Source of the DNA: Spirodela intermedia
Lineage: Eukaryota; Streptophyta; Magnoliopsida; Alismatales; Araceae
Assembly (NCBI GenBank): GCA_902729315.2
Contig: LR746269.1
Location: 9,150,231 to 9,214,230 of the forward strand
Direction of reading: 5' to 3'
Length of the DNA: 64,000 bases
Made by a program: the position numbers and the translations under genes. Below the pieces are notes generated by a model. The model had not been told where the DNA came from. It searched no databases and saw nothing but the letters and a program-made list of their open reading frames with translations. How positions within the stretch are numbered: position 1 is the stretch's first letter; every line of letters starts with the position of its first letter. This document shows, piece after piece, positions 49,090 to 59,300 of the stretch.

Positions 49090-49970
49090 ATCAAAATTTC
49101 GGATATATCTTGATTTTTTTCTTCTTAAAACCAATTTACATCAGGTGTCATACAAGTTCAATTTGATTAATTAATTGATTACTGAATTAATCCTCACTCC
49201 CATTCCCATTTAACATTTTCCGAAAATAGTACGGAAGTTAATTGATAAAAAATATTCTTATTTGTAATTAAATATACCGTATGATTATTCATTTTTTTCA
49301 TGAAACTAATCTATCAAATATACATAAATATATTTAGCAATAGTCATATGATACTGTTGGATATATCTAGATGGTTTTTTTCATAACCGATTTAAGTCAT
49401 GAATCATACAAGTTCAGACTGATTAATTAATTAATCCTCATTCTCATTCCCATTTACCGTTTTCTAAAAATAGTGCGTACGTTAATTGATAAAAATTATC
49501 CTAAATTTTAGATTGAATATGCCATGTGATTATTCATGTTTTTTCATGAAACTAATTTATCAAATATATATCTAGCAATAGTCGTCTATACTTTGGGTAG
49601 ATCCTGATGGTTTATTTTCATAAACGACTTACATCAAGGATCATACAAGTTCATAATGATTAATTAATTGATTAATCCTCACTCCCCGTGGCATTTACTA
49701 CTTTCCAAAAATAGTCCGAACGTTAATTGATTAGTCTAATTTTATATTAAATATGCCATTTAATTATTCATTTTTTTCATGAAATTAATCTATATAGATA
49801 TAGCAATAGTTCTTTGATATTTGGGTACATCTTGATGTTTTATTTTCAAAACCAATTTACATGAGGGATCACACAAGTTCAGATTGGTTAATTAATTGAT
49901 TAATCCTCACTCTCATTCCCATCTACTATTTTTAAATAATAATAATAATTATTATTATTATTTTATATAA
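49090..49970. repeat. Tandem array, about four units of about 240 bp
   Basis: The landmark TTAATCCTCAYTC occurs at about 49188, 49432, 49673 and 49901, spacing 244, 241 and 228. Each unit carries in order: ATACAAGTTCA, (TTAA)n, TTAATCCTCACTCYCATTCC, an AAAATAGTNCG box, GTTAATTGAT, TTCATTTTTTTCATGAAA, and YTTGATGGTTTWTTTTCATA. Copies are diverged by point changes and small indels. No ORF. Confidence 0.85.
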
Positions 49971-50110
49971 AAATATGTCATGTGATTTTTTATTTTAAAA
50001 TACTCGTATATTAAATATTTATATTTAGAACATGTACGAAAATCTCCAACGGTCCATAGATAAAATACATTTTTATATGGGGGTGTATTAGTAAATAAAA
50101 TCATGGTAAC

Positions 50111-50117
50111 TTTATAA
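50111..50117 (+). promoter_or_regulatory. Probable TATA box of GIP/MOZART1
   Basis: TTTATAA 48 bases before the start codon, immediately after the AT-rich tandem array and before the GC-rich coding region. Implies a very short 5' leader. Confidence 0.4.
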
Positions 50118-50164
50118 GGCAGCTGCGGCACTGGGAGGAATCCGAAGGGGTTGAGAGGAGGAAG

Positions 50165-50443
50165 ATGGAGCAGCAGGCGGAGGCGGCGAGGAACGCGAAG
50201 GAGTCGCTGGATTTGGCGTTCCAGATGTCCAACATGCTCGAGACCGGCCTAGATCGCCACACCCTGTCCCTCCTCGTCGCCCTGTGTGACCGCGGGGTCA
50301 ACCCTGAGTCCCTCGCCGCTCTCATCCGGGAGTTCTCCACTCCCCGACCCGCGACGGCGGCGGCGTCTGCGCCGGCACCGACGCCGATGACCCCTTCTAC
50401 GGTAGCGCTGAGGGATAGCTACTTCCGTCGCCTGCATTCATAA
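50165..50443 (+). CDS. GIP1: Mitotic-spindle organizing protein 1 (MOZART1/GIP)
   Basis: Intronless, 92 aa. Core helices match the MZT1 family closely: ARNAKESLDLAFQMSNMLE, TGLDRHTLSLLVALCDRGVN and PESLAALIREF. MZT1/GIP binds the N-terminus of GCP3 and recruits gamma-tubulin complexes to nucleation sites. The protein is longer than the usual 70-75 aa: after the core comes a Pro/Ala-rich segment (RPATAAASAPAPTPMT) and a tail ending DSYFRRLHS. The GC-rich coding sequence contrasts sharply with the flanking AT-rich DNA. Two dispersed genes of this family are usual in plants. Confidence 0.92.
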   Translation: MEQQAEAARNAKESLDLAFQMSNMLETGLDRHTLSLLVALCDRGVNPESLAALIREFSTPRPATAAASAPAPTPMTPSTVALRDSYFRRLHS

Positions 50444-51968
50444 TCCTAACTTCTTCCCTGGTGCGGAAAGATTGTGTCGATGTGTTGAGGTTGCAGGTCT
50501 GTGACGATCTCCGTGCGTTTGGGAAATCTACTTCTCCCACTTGTTAGGGAGAAGTATATTTTTCTTGACTTATGTAAATCGACTGGATGTCTTCCTGTAC
50601 CCGATTTTCTTGCTGTCTGACTGTCGTTATGACTGTAAATTTTTTGTTCCTATTTTTTGTGAATCAGTGTTTCGTTAACGAAAGCAACGTATTGATTCAA
50701 GTGCCAACTTCAAATAAAGAGATTGTGTTTCACTAGAGGAGTTCTGTGCCCACGGCCTGGATCTGCGTGCGCTTTCGTCCTTAGAACCCCTTTCTCAGGC
50801 ATGGATGTAGAAGTAAACTGATAACCGGCATACGATATCTCATTAAATCCTCTGATTGAATGGTAAAGACTAGTAGTTTACTGCAGAAACTTCCCAAGTA
50901 TTTGTCTGTGGTTACGTTTTCTCATATTCCCTCTCTTTTCTCTCTTCATTCTCACCAACCAGCCCATGTTTTCGCTGAAAAATTCACGCTGGAAATCGAT
51001 TTTTAATGTATTCATCGCCTACTTTTGCCTAGAAACACCTGACGGAGACAAATGTGCTTAGTGCTTGAATGCCGTGCTTTAATTGTTCACTCAACGCCTT
51101 TTTCTGACTAATCTTTCCGTACTTTTGGGTTCAAGTCGTCAGGGCGCATTTATCATTTTTCATAATTATTTTTATTTAATTCAGACTTGATGGTGGGTGC
51201 AACGGATCAAGATTGGATGTGTGTATGGGGAATCATGTTTAAGCTTAAGCAGGTTCAAGGGGAGCAGAGGAGCACACGGAACTCCAAGTGGAACCAGAGA
51301 CTGTCGTATGGATGATCAAGAAGGGACATGTGATAACAAGGGCGGGAAATGAAGAACAATATGCAAGAATGGGCCGAAAGGTCATAATCGGAGGAGTATG
51401 ACTAGATTGGACTGAAAAAAAAAAAATGAATAGAGGAAGGAAAAACTTCCGGTGGTGGGATTTGACCTGCTTCAATGGATTTGTTCACCTCTTGGAGGGC
51501 TGGTGTCCTCTTGACCAGTCACTTGACAGGAGGGAAGGATCGAAAAGCTTACTTTCTTCAGTCAGCAGCATAAATTAGATGGGCATCTTCATATTTTGAG
51601 CAGGCTGTGCGATTAGAACAATGCTTTCAACATAAGTGAGTGTCCCTTTTTTTTCCCCGCCTGCTGTTCTTTCTTAATAGCTGTGCAAAAATTTCAATTT
51701 TCAGTGTGATTTTTCTCATCTCTTATCCAATGGAGGGTATCTTCTACCACCTCTAGAAAGGGGAACCGAAAAAAAAAGGCAGAAAGAGGTGTAGATTTCC
51801 ACCAACATCACGAACCATGGGCGACATTAGTTTATTGTCTGGGCAGATCAAAATCTAGGTTAATCCAAGTTCATTGTATTTCTTCGCTGAAACCCCTGGA
51901 TTTTGATCCCCTCATTTTCCCTTACAAGACAGGAAAGTTTGGCCATTTGACCTCACATCGAGAGGGTC
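50444..51968. other. Convergent intergenic region, no gene recognised
   Basis: Between GIP (plus) and the CCR-like gene (minus). It contains only short ORFs without recognisable similarity. Confidence 0.6.
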
Positions 51969-53460
51969 TCATGTGGTTCTCACCGAAACTTCAACCAGCT
52001 TCTCCAGTTTCTCGCTCCTCAGCCTTTGCTTGTACTCGATTTCTTGATACCCGCGTCTGTAAACAGCCAAAGAGATAAAGAAGAAAAAAGTCAACCCTTC
52101 CTGGATGTCTGGGAAATCTGATTATGGGTCAACTGCAAATACTCTGCGTGGTGCATGTTTTCCTCTGAAGATCATCCTATTCAGTTGTTCATGAACACCC
52201 ACCCAACCAGTATAGATAATGGTTTTTTTTTTTTCCCAATCTTCTGGGTGCTGAATATCGTAAATCTTTGGCTTGCGTTGACATGATTCGATCATATGCT
52301 TTCCTAGAATCATTTGAACATACCTCGGTGGGATTTGAATGAGAGGAGTCAACCTCTTGGCCAGTTTCACAGATTCTTCTTCCGATCTCACGACGTTGTT
52401 GAAGCAGAAGTATCTCCCGTTCGCGGACGGATCCTCCAGTGCGCTGACGTGGACGTCCGCAAGGAAGTCAACGTCGACTGATGCAAGAACCCCGCTCTCC
52501 TGCATCTTCTCTGCTCCTGTAGGAAGCAAGCGATGGATGGATGGCTCAGAGATCTCTGAATCTTACAGGTTCCTCGGCTTCACCCAAATCCAGCATCATG
52601 AAGAAGTAATAAATATATATATATATATATATAATTTTATGTTCTAAGAACTTCAGTTGATATGACCAAGTTTTTTTATGCGGCAAATTATAGTGCTAGG
52701 TGTTTTTTGGGCAACACTTAATAACGAAGATATTTTAAATTATTTAAATACTGAATAATCATTAAGTAGGAGACAATAATAATAATAATAATAATGAGAT
52801 GTTGAGGTATTATCAACATTAGTATTGAAGGCAGAGGAGATCGCCAATATTTATGACTAGGTTTTCTTGATATGTTCTGATTAAGGTTAATTATGATGGC
52901 GAGTGAGGTGGGGAGTTGGGCAATACCTAATTTTTAGGAATATTCTAATTTCCTAATCATCAATAAATTATCAAATTATTGATAAAAGAAGAGAGCACGT
53001 AGATGCCCACAGAAGATCGGCCACTAAAGCATGGACTTTTTTATTGGATTTAATTTTTTTTCATGACATAATGTGAGGAATTATTTAATTTTTGATTAAA
53101 ATGTGACTAAAGAATGCTTTGTAAATGATTTATTATGATTTAAGTAATTGTTGGGTCAGGTGGTTTAATTAAACCCACTTTGACTTGTTTCATCGCCTTA
53201 CGCAACTGCACCTCACGAGAAGGGTGTGTGAGAGAGAGAGCAGCAGCAAGAGGGAGAGAGAGAAATGGAGAGGAAGAGGGAGGGAGAGAGAGAGAGAGAA
53301 AGAGAGGAAGAGGGAGGGAGAGAGAGAGGAATGGAGAGGAAGAGGGAGGGAGAGAGAGAGAGAAAGAGAGGAAGAGGGAGGGAGGGCGAGAGGAATGGAG
53401 AGGAAGAGGGAGGGAGGGAGAGAGGAATGGACAGGAAGAGGGAGAGAGAGAGAGAGGAAG

Positions 53461-53543
<83 letters not shown>

Positions 53544-54604
53544 GACAGAGAGAGATACCTTTCAGATAAGACAGGGTGGAGACGGGATTCTGGACTGCGA
53601 CGTCGGGGCCGATCACTAGCGCCGCATTGACAGACACCATGTTGAGCATCCGGTCGGAGGCGAGGCCCCACGCCGTCCTCTCCGACAGCGTCTTCGCCAC
53701 CGGATACCACAGCTGAAAATCTCACCAACGTCACCTATCAAGCCATGTGAAGCCCGGGCCTGGACTTGGTCAAGTTCAGTGTTTTCACTTATTTTTCTTC
53801 CTGAGTTTGATCTGGATTACTAAATTTAGAAGAAAAATAACACTCCAAGAAACGAAAACCTGGTTTCTTGGTGACGGGCAACGAGATATAACCTGTTTCA
53901 TTCAGATGAGGCTGGGAATTTGGTGGCTTTATCACTATTTTTTACAGTTTGGTCCACCTAAGTTGGTGCAACCAAATCTGGAGAGAATGAGTCCAACTTT
54001 ATTCAGAATAATTCATTATTCATCTTTTTTGTTTGACCCCATGGATTCTGAATCACACTCAAGGGTATTTACTGTTATTAACATTTTGACTAGGGGTGTT
54101 CAGAAGTTATGATTTTGGGGTGGCTCGCCATGTCCTCTCAAACCCTAATATCTCCTATTTTTCAGTTTCATAAATCTTTCTATTCTTGCGCGGATCGAGC
54201 GATCAGAGTTGAAGCTAGTTCGAAAAACAAAAGAATGGATAGCTGGAGATAGGGGATGAACCAGGAAGATCGTCCGTTTTGAACGTCATCTTCTTCTTCT
54301 TCTTCATCTGGGAAGCAGTTGGCGTTATTCTTACGATACCTTGAGCTTCCGGCAGTATTCGACGTCGCTCCAGCACCTCTCGTCCACCTGCCGGAGGGTC
54401 TGCAAGTCCTCGCTCCAGATGCCCGCTGCCAGGGAGGAGGAGAAGATGAGCTTCTCCACGGACGGTGTGCGGGCGCAGGCCTCCACCACGTTGAAGACTC
54501 CCCTCATCTCCGTCTCCACGGCATCCTCCTGAAACGGCTCGTCCATGGCGAGGGAGAAGAAGGACCGACGAGTGAACCCTAATCTGAGAGAGAGGAGAGG
54601 TGGA

Positions 54605-54659
<55 letters not shown>

Positions 54660-54882
54660 GGGCCCTTTGGGGATGTTACGTCGTAGGTAGCTGGGGAGTC
54701 GAGGGAGCAGAAGAGAGCGGAGCAACCGTTCATGGAGGTGAGGATGGTTTGGTAGTCGAGGACGTCCACGGTGAAGAGAGAGAGAGTCTTCTTCCCCGCG
54801 TCCGACTTCCACATTTCCCTGATCACCGTCGTTGTCTCCTCCTTCCCTGCAAACCCAAACTTGCTCAGAGCGGCAGGACGAG

Positions 54883-54931
<49 letters not shown>

Positions 54932-55093
54932 GATGGTCTAAGGACAAAAGAGCGTGCCATCACTGCGGAGTCCGGCGTGAACTTTGTATCCCTTCGAGAG
55001 AAGTTTCTTGAGGATCCAGAAGCCGACGTAGGAGGAGGCATCAAGGACGCAGACCTCGGTCTTGTAACGTTCCGTCCCTGGGCAGAAGGTCAT
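51969..55093 (-). CDS. Cinnamoyl-CoA reductase-like short-chain dehydrogenase
   Basis: Six exons: 55093-54946, 54846-54680, 54528-54340, 53712-53559, 52516-52324, 52056-51969; phases close to 312 aa. Extended SDR fold with the DFR/CCR family order: N-terminal strand [19 protein letters not shown] (the usual glycine-rich TGASGY motif is degenerate), [45 protein letters not shown], the YxxxK pair in [23 protein letters not shown], and C-terminal [20 protein letters not shown]. The CCR signature NWYCYGK is replaced by LWYPVAK, so true cinnamoyl-CoA reductase activity is unlikely to be inferable. It resembles the CCR-related group of Arabidopsis AT4G30470 as I remember it. Exon 1 donor (TTTT|GTCC) and exon 3 acceptor are weak and less certain. 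Four of its introns or flanks hold long GA runs. Confidence 0.87.
52612..52633. repeat. (TA)n in CCR-like intron 4
   Basis: About ten TA units just upstream, in gene sense, of the exon 5 acceptor. Confidence 0.85.
53219..53556. repeat. GA-rich array with (GT)n core in CCR-like intron 4
   Basis: GGAGAGGAAGAGGGAGGGAGAG-type minisatellite units (about 53263-53460), then about seventeen GT units (53465-53498), then GA units to 53556. It abuts the 5' splice site of intron 4, which reads GTATCTCTCTCTGTCTC on the sense strand. Confidence 0.92.
54606..54656. repeat. (GA)n in CCR-like intron 2
   Basis: About twenty-four units; CT in the sense strand of the gene. Confidence 0.92.
54889..54926. repeat. 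(GA)n in CCR-like intron 1
   Basis: About nineteen units; CT in the sense strand, occupying over a third of the 98-base intron. Confidence 0.92.
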
Positions 55094-55330
55094 CTTCTCC
55101 TCGACTGCTCCTCCAGAGATAGAGAGATATGCTCTATCCTGCAGCCAACTCTGCGGCTCCTCAGTACCCCCCCTCTCGCCTCTCTCGTGCTCGTCAGACG
55201 ACGACCGGAATGGGGAGAACTAGAAGCGAACCAGCCGATGGATAGACAGACTCCGAGAGGGAGAAGGAGACGTCCAGGAAACTCTCGTCTTCGAAGAACA
55301 CTCCTCTCCTTGCTGTTCCTCTTTGAAAGC

Positions 55331-55380
<50 letters not shown>

Positions 55381-55895
55381 GTTGGGATGCTGGTGGCGCG
55401 GCCTCCATCTACCTCAGGCTCGTTCCGTGCCCGCATGAACTTCCCCCGACGTCCTCCTCGCCAACCTCAAAACTCCCCCCCCCCGCGCCACCGCCCAGAG
55501 AAAGGAGGACCCTTTTCAGGACGAGGATATCATTCAAAAGCCTCCCCCTGACTCGCCGACGGCCAAATCTCCCCGCCTCGTCGCTTTCCCCGGTTATGTA
55601 TTCCTTCCTACACTTCCCCCCCTGCAGAGCGTAGTCTTCTCTATACCAAACCTTGACTTCTGCACCGACCCCTAAACACTGCCTCCCCCTCCCCCTCCCC
55701 GGGCTCTCTCTCTCTCTCTCTAGGAGGCGGGTTTTCAAGAACATTGGTCTGTTAAATAAATATCTTGATCTCCTCATCTTCTTGTAGAGATATGCTCTCT
55801 CTCTCTCTCCCTCTCCCTCTGGTTTATTGAGATATTTCCAATAAATACCCCCAACCCCCATGAACAAAGATCGCAATGAAGAACTCGGTGGCAGG
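55094..55895. other. CCR-like promoter and 5'-nucleotidase gene 3' region
   Basis: 0.8 kb between two minus-strand genes, with (GA)n at 55336-55376 and short CT runs near 55708 and 55796. No other gene. Confidence 0.6.
55336..55376. repeat. (GA)n upstream of CCR-like gene
   Basis: About twenty GA units, 245 bases upstream of the CCR-like ATG. Confidence 0.92.
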
Positions 55896-56296
55896 TCATT
55901 GCGGCTTCGTTGTCGTCAGCAAGCTGGATGAAACCTGCAAGATATAAATTTTTCATCAACTAATCCAACTTGGGTAGAGATATAGCTAGAAAGAGAGAGA
56001 GAGAGAGAGAGACAGAGAGAGAAGGGTTGACTGAACTTTGGAGTACTCTTTGGGCAAGTAGATATCGCTGGTAGGCACAGATGGAAAGACAGAAAGGTAG
56101 ATGGGAGAGAAAAAGAGAGTGAGAAAGAGGGGGTTGGCTGAGCTTTGTACTACTCTCGTGGGCAAGTTGATACGCCTGGCAAAAATAGATGGATAGATAG
56201 ACAGACAGAAAGGTAGATGAGAGAGAGGGGGGGTCGGACTGCTCTTCTGGGCAAGTTGATACGGCTGGAAAAAATAGATAGATAGACAGAAAGGTA

Positions 56297-56338
<42 letters not shown>

Positions 56339-59300
56339 GGGTTGAAAGAGTATCATACCTTGACATGGTGGGGCATGATCTTGATGTCGTAGGGGGCGTG
56401 GAGCCAGGCGTTGGAGGAGTGCAAGAGGAAGTTCTCCGGCTTGCTGGTGTAGACGTCGGCAAACTGGTGGATGTTGTAAGCGAAGGCCGACTCCTGCCCC
56501 GTGTCCGTGAGGAACGTCGCCCCGAAGGAGCCATTGAACATGTTCCTCATGATCGACCGGGCCTTCCGGCACTCCGCATTCAGCTCCTCCACCAGGGCGT
56601 GGTATGCCTCCCCCCTCGGCTCCCGATACACCAGAGCCTGGCACTTGCCCAGTAGTTCTTGGATTATGTGAAATTTTGCCTGGATTCACGTTTGCACAAA
56701 TACCAGTTTTATTTTTACAAACTCCAATTTTTAAAAAAACACAATAATAATAATAATAATAAAAGTATGCAAAAAATTCCCTTTTAGTCTCTGTTCTTCG
56801 TAGGCAGGTAGGTGAAGGGGGGGGGGGGGTCTAGATTCATGATCAGGAGAGAGGCAGAGAAGTTCTCTGCTCCTAAAGATTGGTTTAGGGTTCATAGGAA
56901 GATCGGTTTAGGGTTCATAGAAAGACCAGATTCCTGGCACTTGCCCAGAAGTTCCTGGTTGATGTGAATTTTTTCCCGGATGCATGTTCGCACGAAACCA
57001 ATTTTATTTTTCAATTTTTTTTAAAAGAATACAAGAACAAAAAAGTATGCAACAATTTCCCTTTTGGTCTCTGTTCTTGGTAGGCAGGTGGGAGGGTTCT
57101 AGACCCATGACCAGGAGAGAGGCAGAGAAGTTCTCTGCTCCTAAGGATTGGTTTAGGGTTCGTGGGAAGATTGGTTTATGGTTCATCGAAAGGCAAGAGC
57201 CTGGCACTTGCCCAGTAGTTCTTGGATGATGTGAAATTTTGTCTGGTTTCATGTTTGCACAAGACCAGTTTTATTTTTTGAAAAAAATTAAAAAATACAT
57301 ATACGGAAAAAAGTATGCAAAAGTTTCCCCGGTTGAATCAAAACTTTTGGTCTCTGCTCTTGGTGGGTAAGTGGGTCTAGACCCATCATCGTGAGAGAGG
57401 CAGAGAAGTTCTCTGCTACTTAAGATTGGTTTAGGGTTCATAGAAAAGCCAGAGCCTGGCACTTGTCCTAGAGAGCAGAGCCTGGCACTTGCCCAGTAAT
57501 TCTTGGATGATGAGAAAGTTTGCCTGGATGGATGTTTCCACAAGTGCACTTTTTTTTATAGAGCAAATAAAAATTATACGAAAAAAGCTTTTGGTCTCTG
57601 TTCTTGGTAGGCAGGTGGGTTGGTCTGGACCCATGATCAGAAGAGAGACGGAGAAGTTCTGTGTTACTTAAGATTGGCTTAGGGTTCATAGGAAGATCCA
57701 GTCGTCAAGTCTCAGCTCCCTGGTGTTCAATTCAGCCAGAAGGGTAGGTGGAACCCTAAAATAAGAAACAAGAGTAGAACTGGGGGGAAATAAATATTTC
57801 CCTGTTCTAAGCATGGTTGGAAAACACTGCCCTACATATATCACGAGGAATTATGATTCATTCATCTGACGTTCTAATCCCCAGTGACTGGATGCCAGAG
57901 AAAAACACCAAGAACACTGAGCATGATGAAGAGGATGAACAAGAGAGTACTTGCCTGCTGAAACCGGTAGCTCTCATCGTTTTGTATCTCAATCTCCTTC
58001 TGCAACAAGAAGATTCACCGCGATAAGTTCAACGATTTGCAACTATCTCCAGCGTCGGTACACTCAGATTGTGATAACGAGAATGAAGAGAAGAGATCAA
58101 AAGGGCATAAACCATATGGAGAGCAGAGACCAGAATGCACTCATGGAAAGGCGAAATATCCCAAGAACGCATTTAATGCCATTTATAATCCGAAAAGTTA
58201 GGGGGAATCAGCCCAGGGTTAGGCCACCAGACTGTTTGCACGGCAAGGTTCTGATGCTTGAGTTGGCTGCTATCAGATGAAATCATAAGAAAACGAGAAG
58301 AATGGAAGGATGAAGATTACTCTGCGTATTTTTCCTCTATGTCTAGGATCCCCGAGGCTGCTGAAAATAGAATAGAAGGTGAAGGCTCTGGGCACGGTTA
58401 AAAGGGGAAAGAGCCTCCACATATCCACTCAGAGGAAAATCTTTTCCTAATCTGTTGATATACGGCGAGTTTGGCGTCTGAAGCGAAGTTCTACTTGCCA
58501 CACTGTGAGGAGTATATATTTCACCAGACATGATTTCCCATGGATAATGAAAAAAATTATCTGGGCATCTAATGAGGTGTTGATTCCCAATCACTTAGAA
58601 GCTTGTGGCGAGAGAGACGTTGTAGATTTTTTTCGAAATGACTGGAAGATGCTAGAATATATCACGAGGCTCGTTTGTGCAAATCATTGGCACCAGATTG
58701 GAGATGGTAATTGATGTATCTAAGATGGCAAAAATACCTCGAGTTCATGAATGATAGCAGCAGTTCTCCACCCTGCTCTTGAAGGGCCTCTCAAGTCGCT
58801 AAACAGATGGTCGCCAAAATATATCACCTGAGAGAAGACGCAAATAATAAATATTTATTGAGAAATTCAGTCCGTACCACAACCATAGAAGATTTTCCAA
58901 TTTCGAAGCACTTACACCATCGAAAAACAGGAAAGACAAATAAAAAAAGAAATCAAAAGTTTAAAAAATGCAACAAGGTAAAAGTATGATTCAGTTTTTT
59001 TTTGTGTGCCACAAACTTTTTTTGTTACAGAGAGGCATTAAAATCCATCAATGACAGTCTATTCTCACCCACTTTTACATCTTGTCACGGGCCCACATAA
59101 AATCTTAAATGGTGCTACTTCCTATCTTTAAAAGAGTATTTATTTATCCTCGTTCATATGGCCCAGATGATTGCATGAAAAATAAGGCATCAAGTACTTT
59201 ATCTGCTTTTCTTGTCCAATGCTGGTTCCACCTTTCATCACTGTACACCCACCCAATTAATGTATAATAACTACCAACATCCTAAGAGAAAAGGCATCTG

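Noticed and set aside
49090-49970. CRISPR-like regularly spaced repeats
   Set aside because: Units are about 240 bp, diverged and head-to-tail without unique spacers, in a plant nuclear context.
53180-53734. Overlapping Arg-Glu and Ser-Leu repeat ORFs on both strands
   Set aside because: They arise from the GA/GT array and from read-through of a real exon (53712-53559) into the intron.
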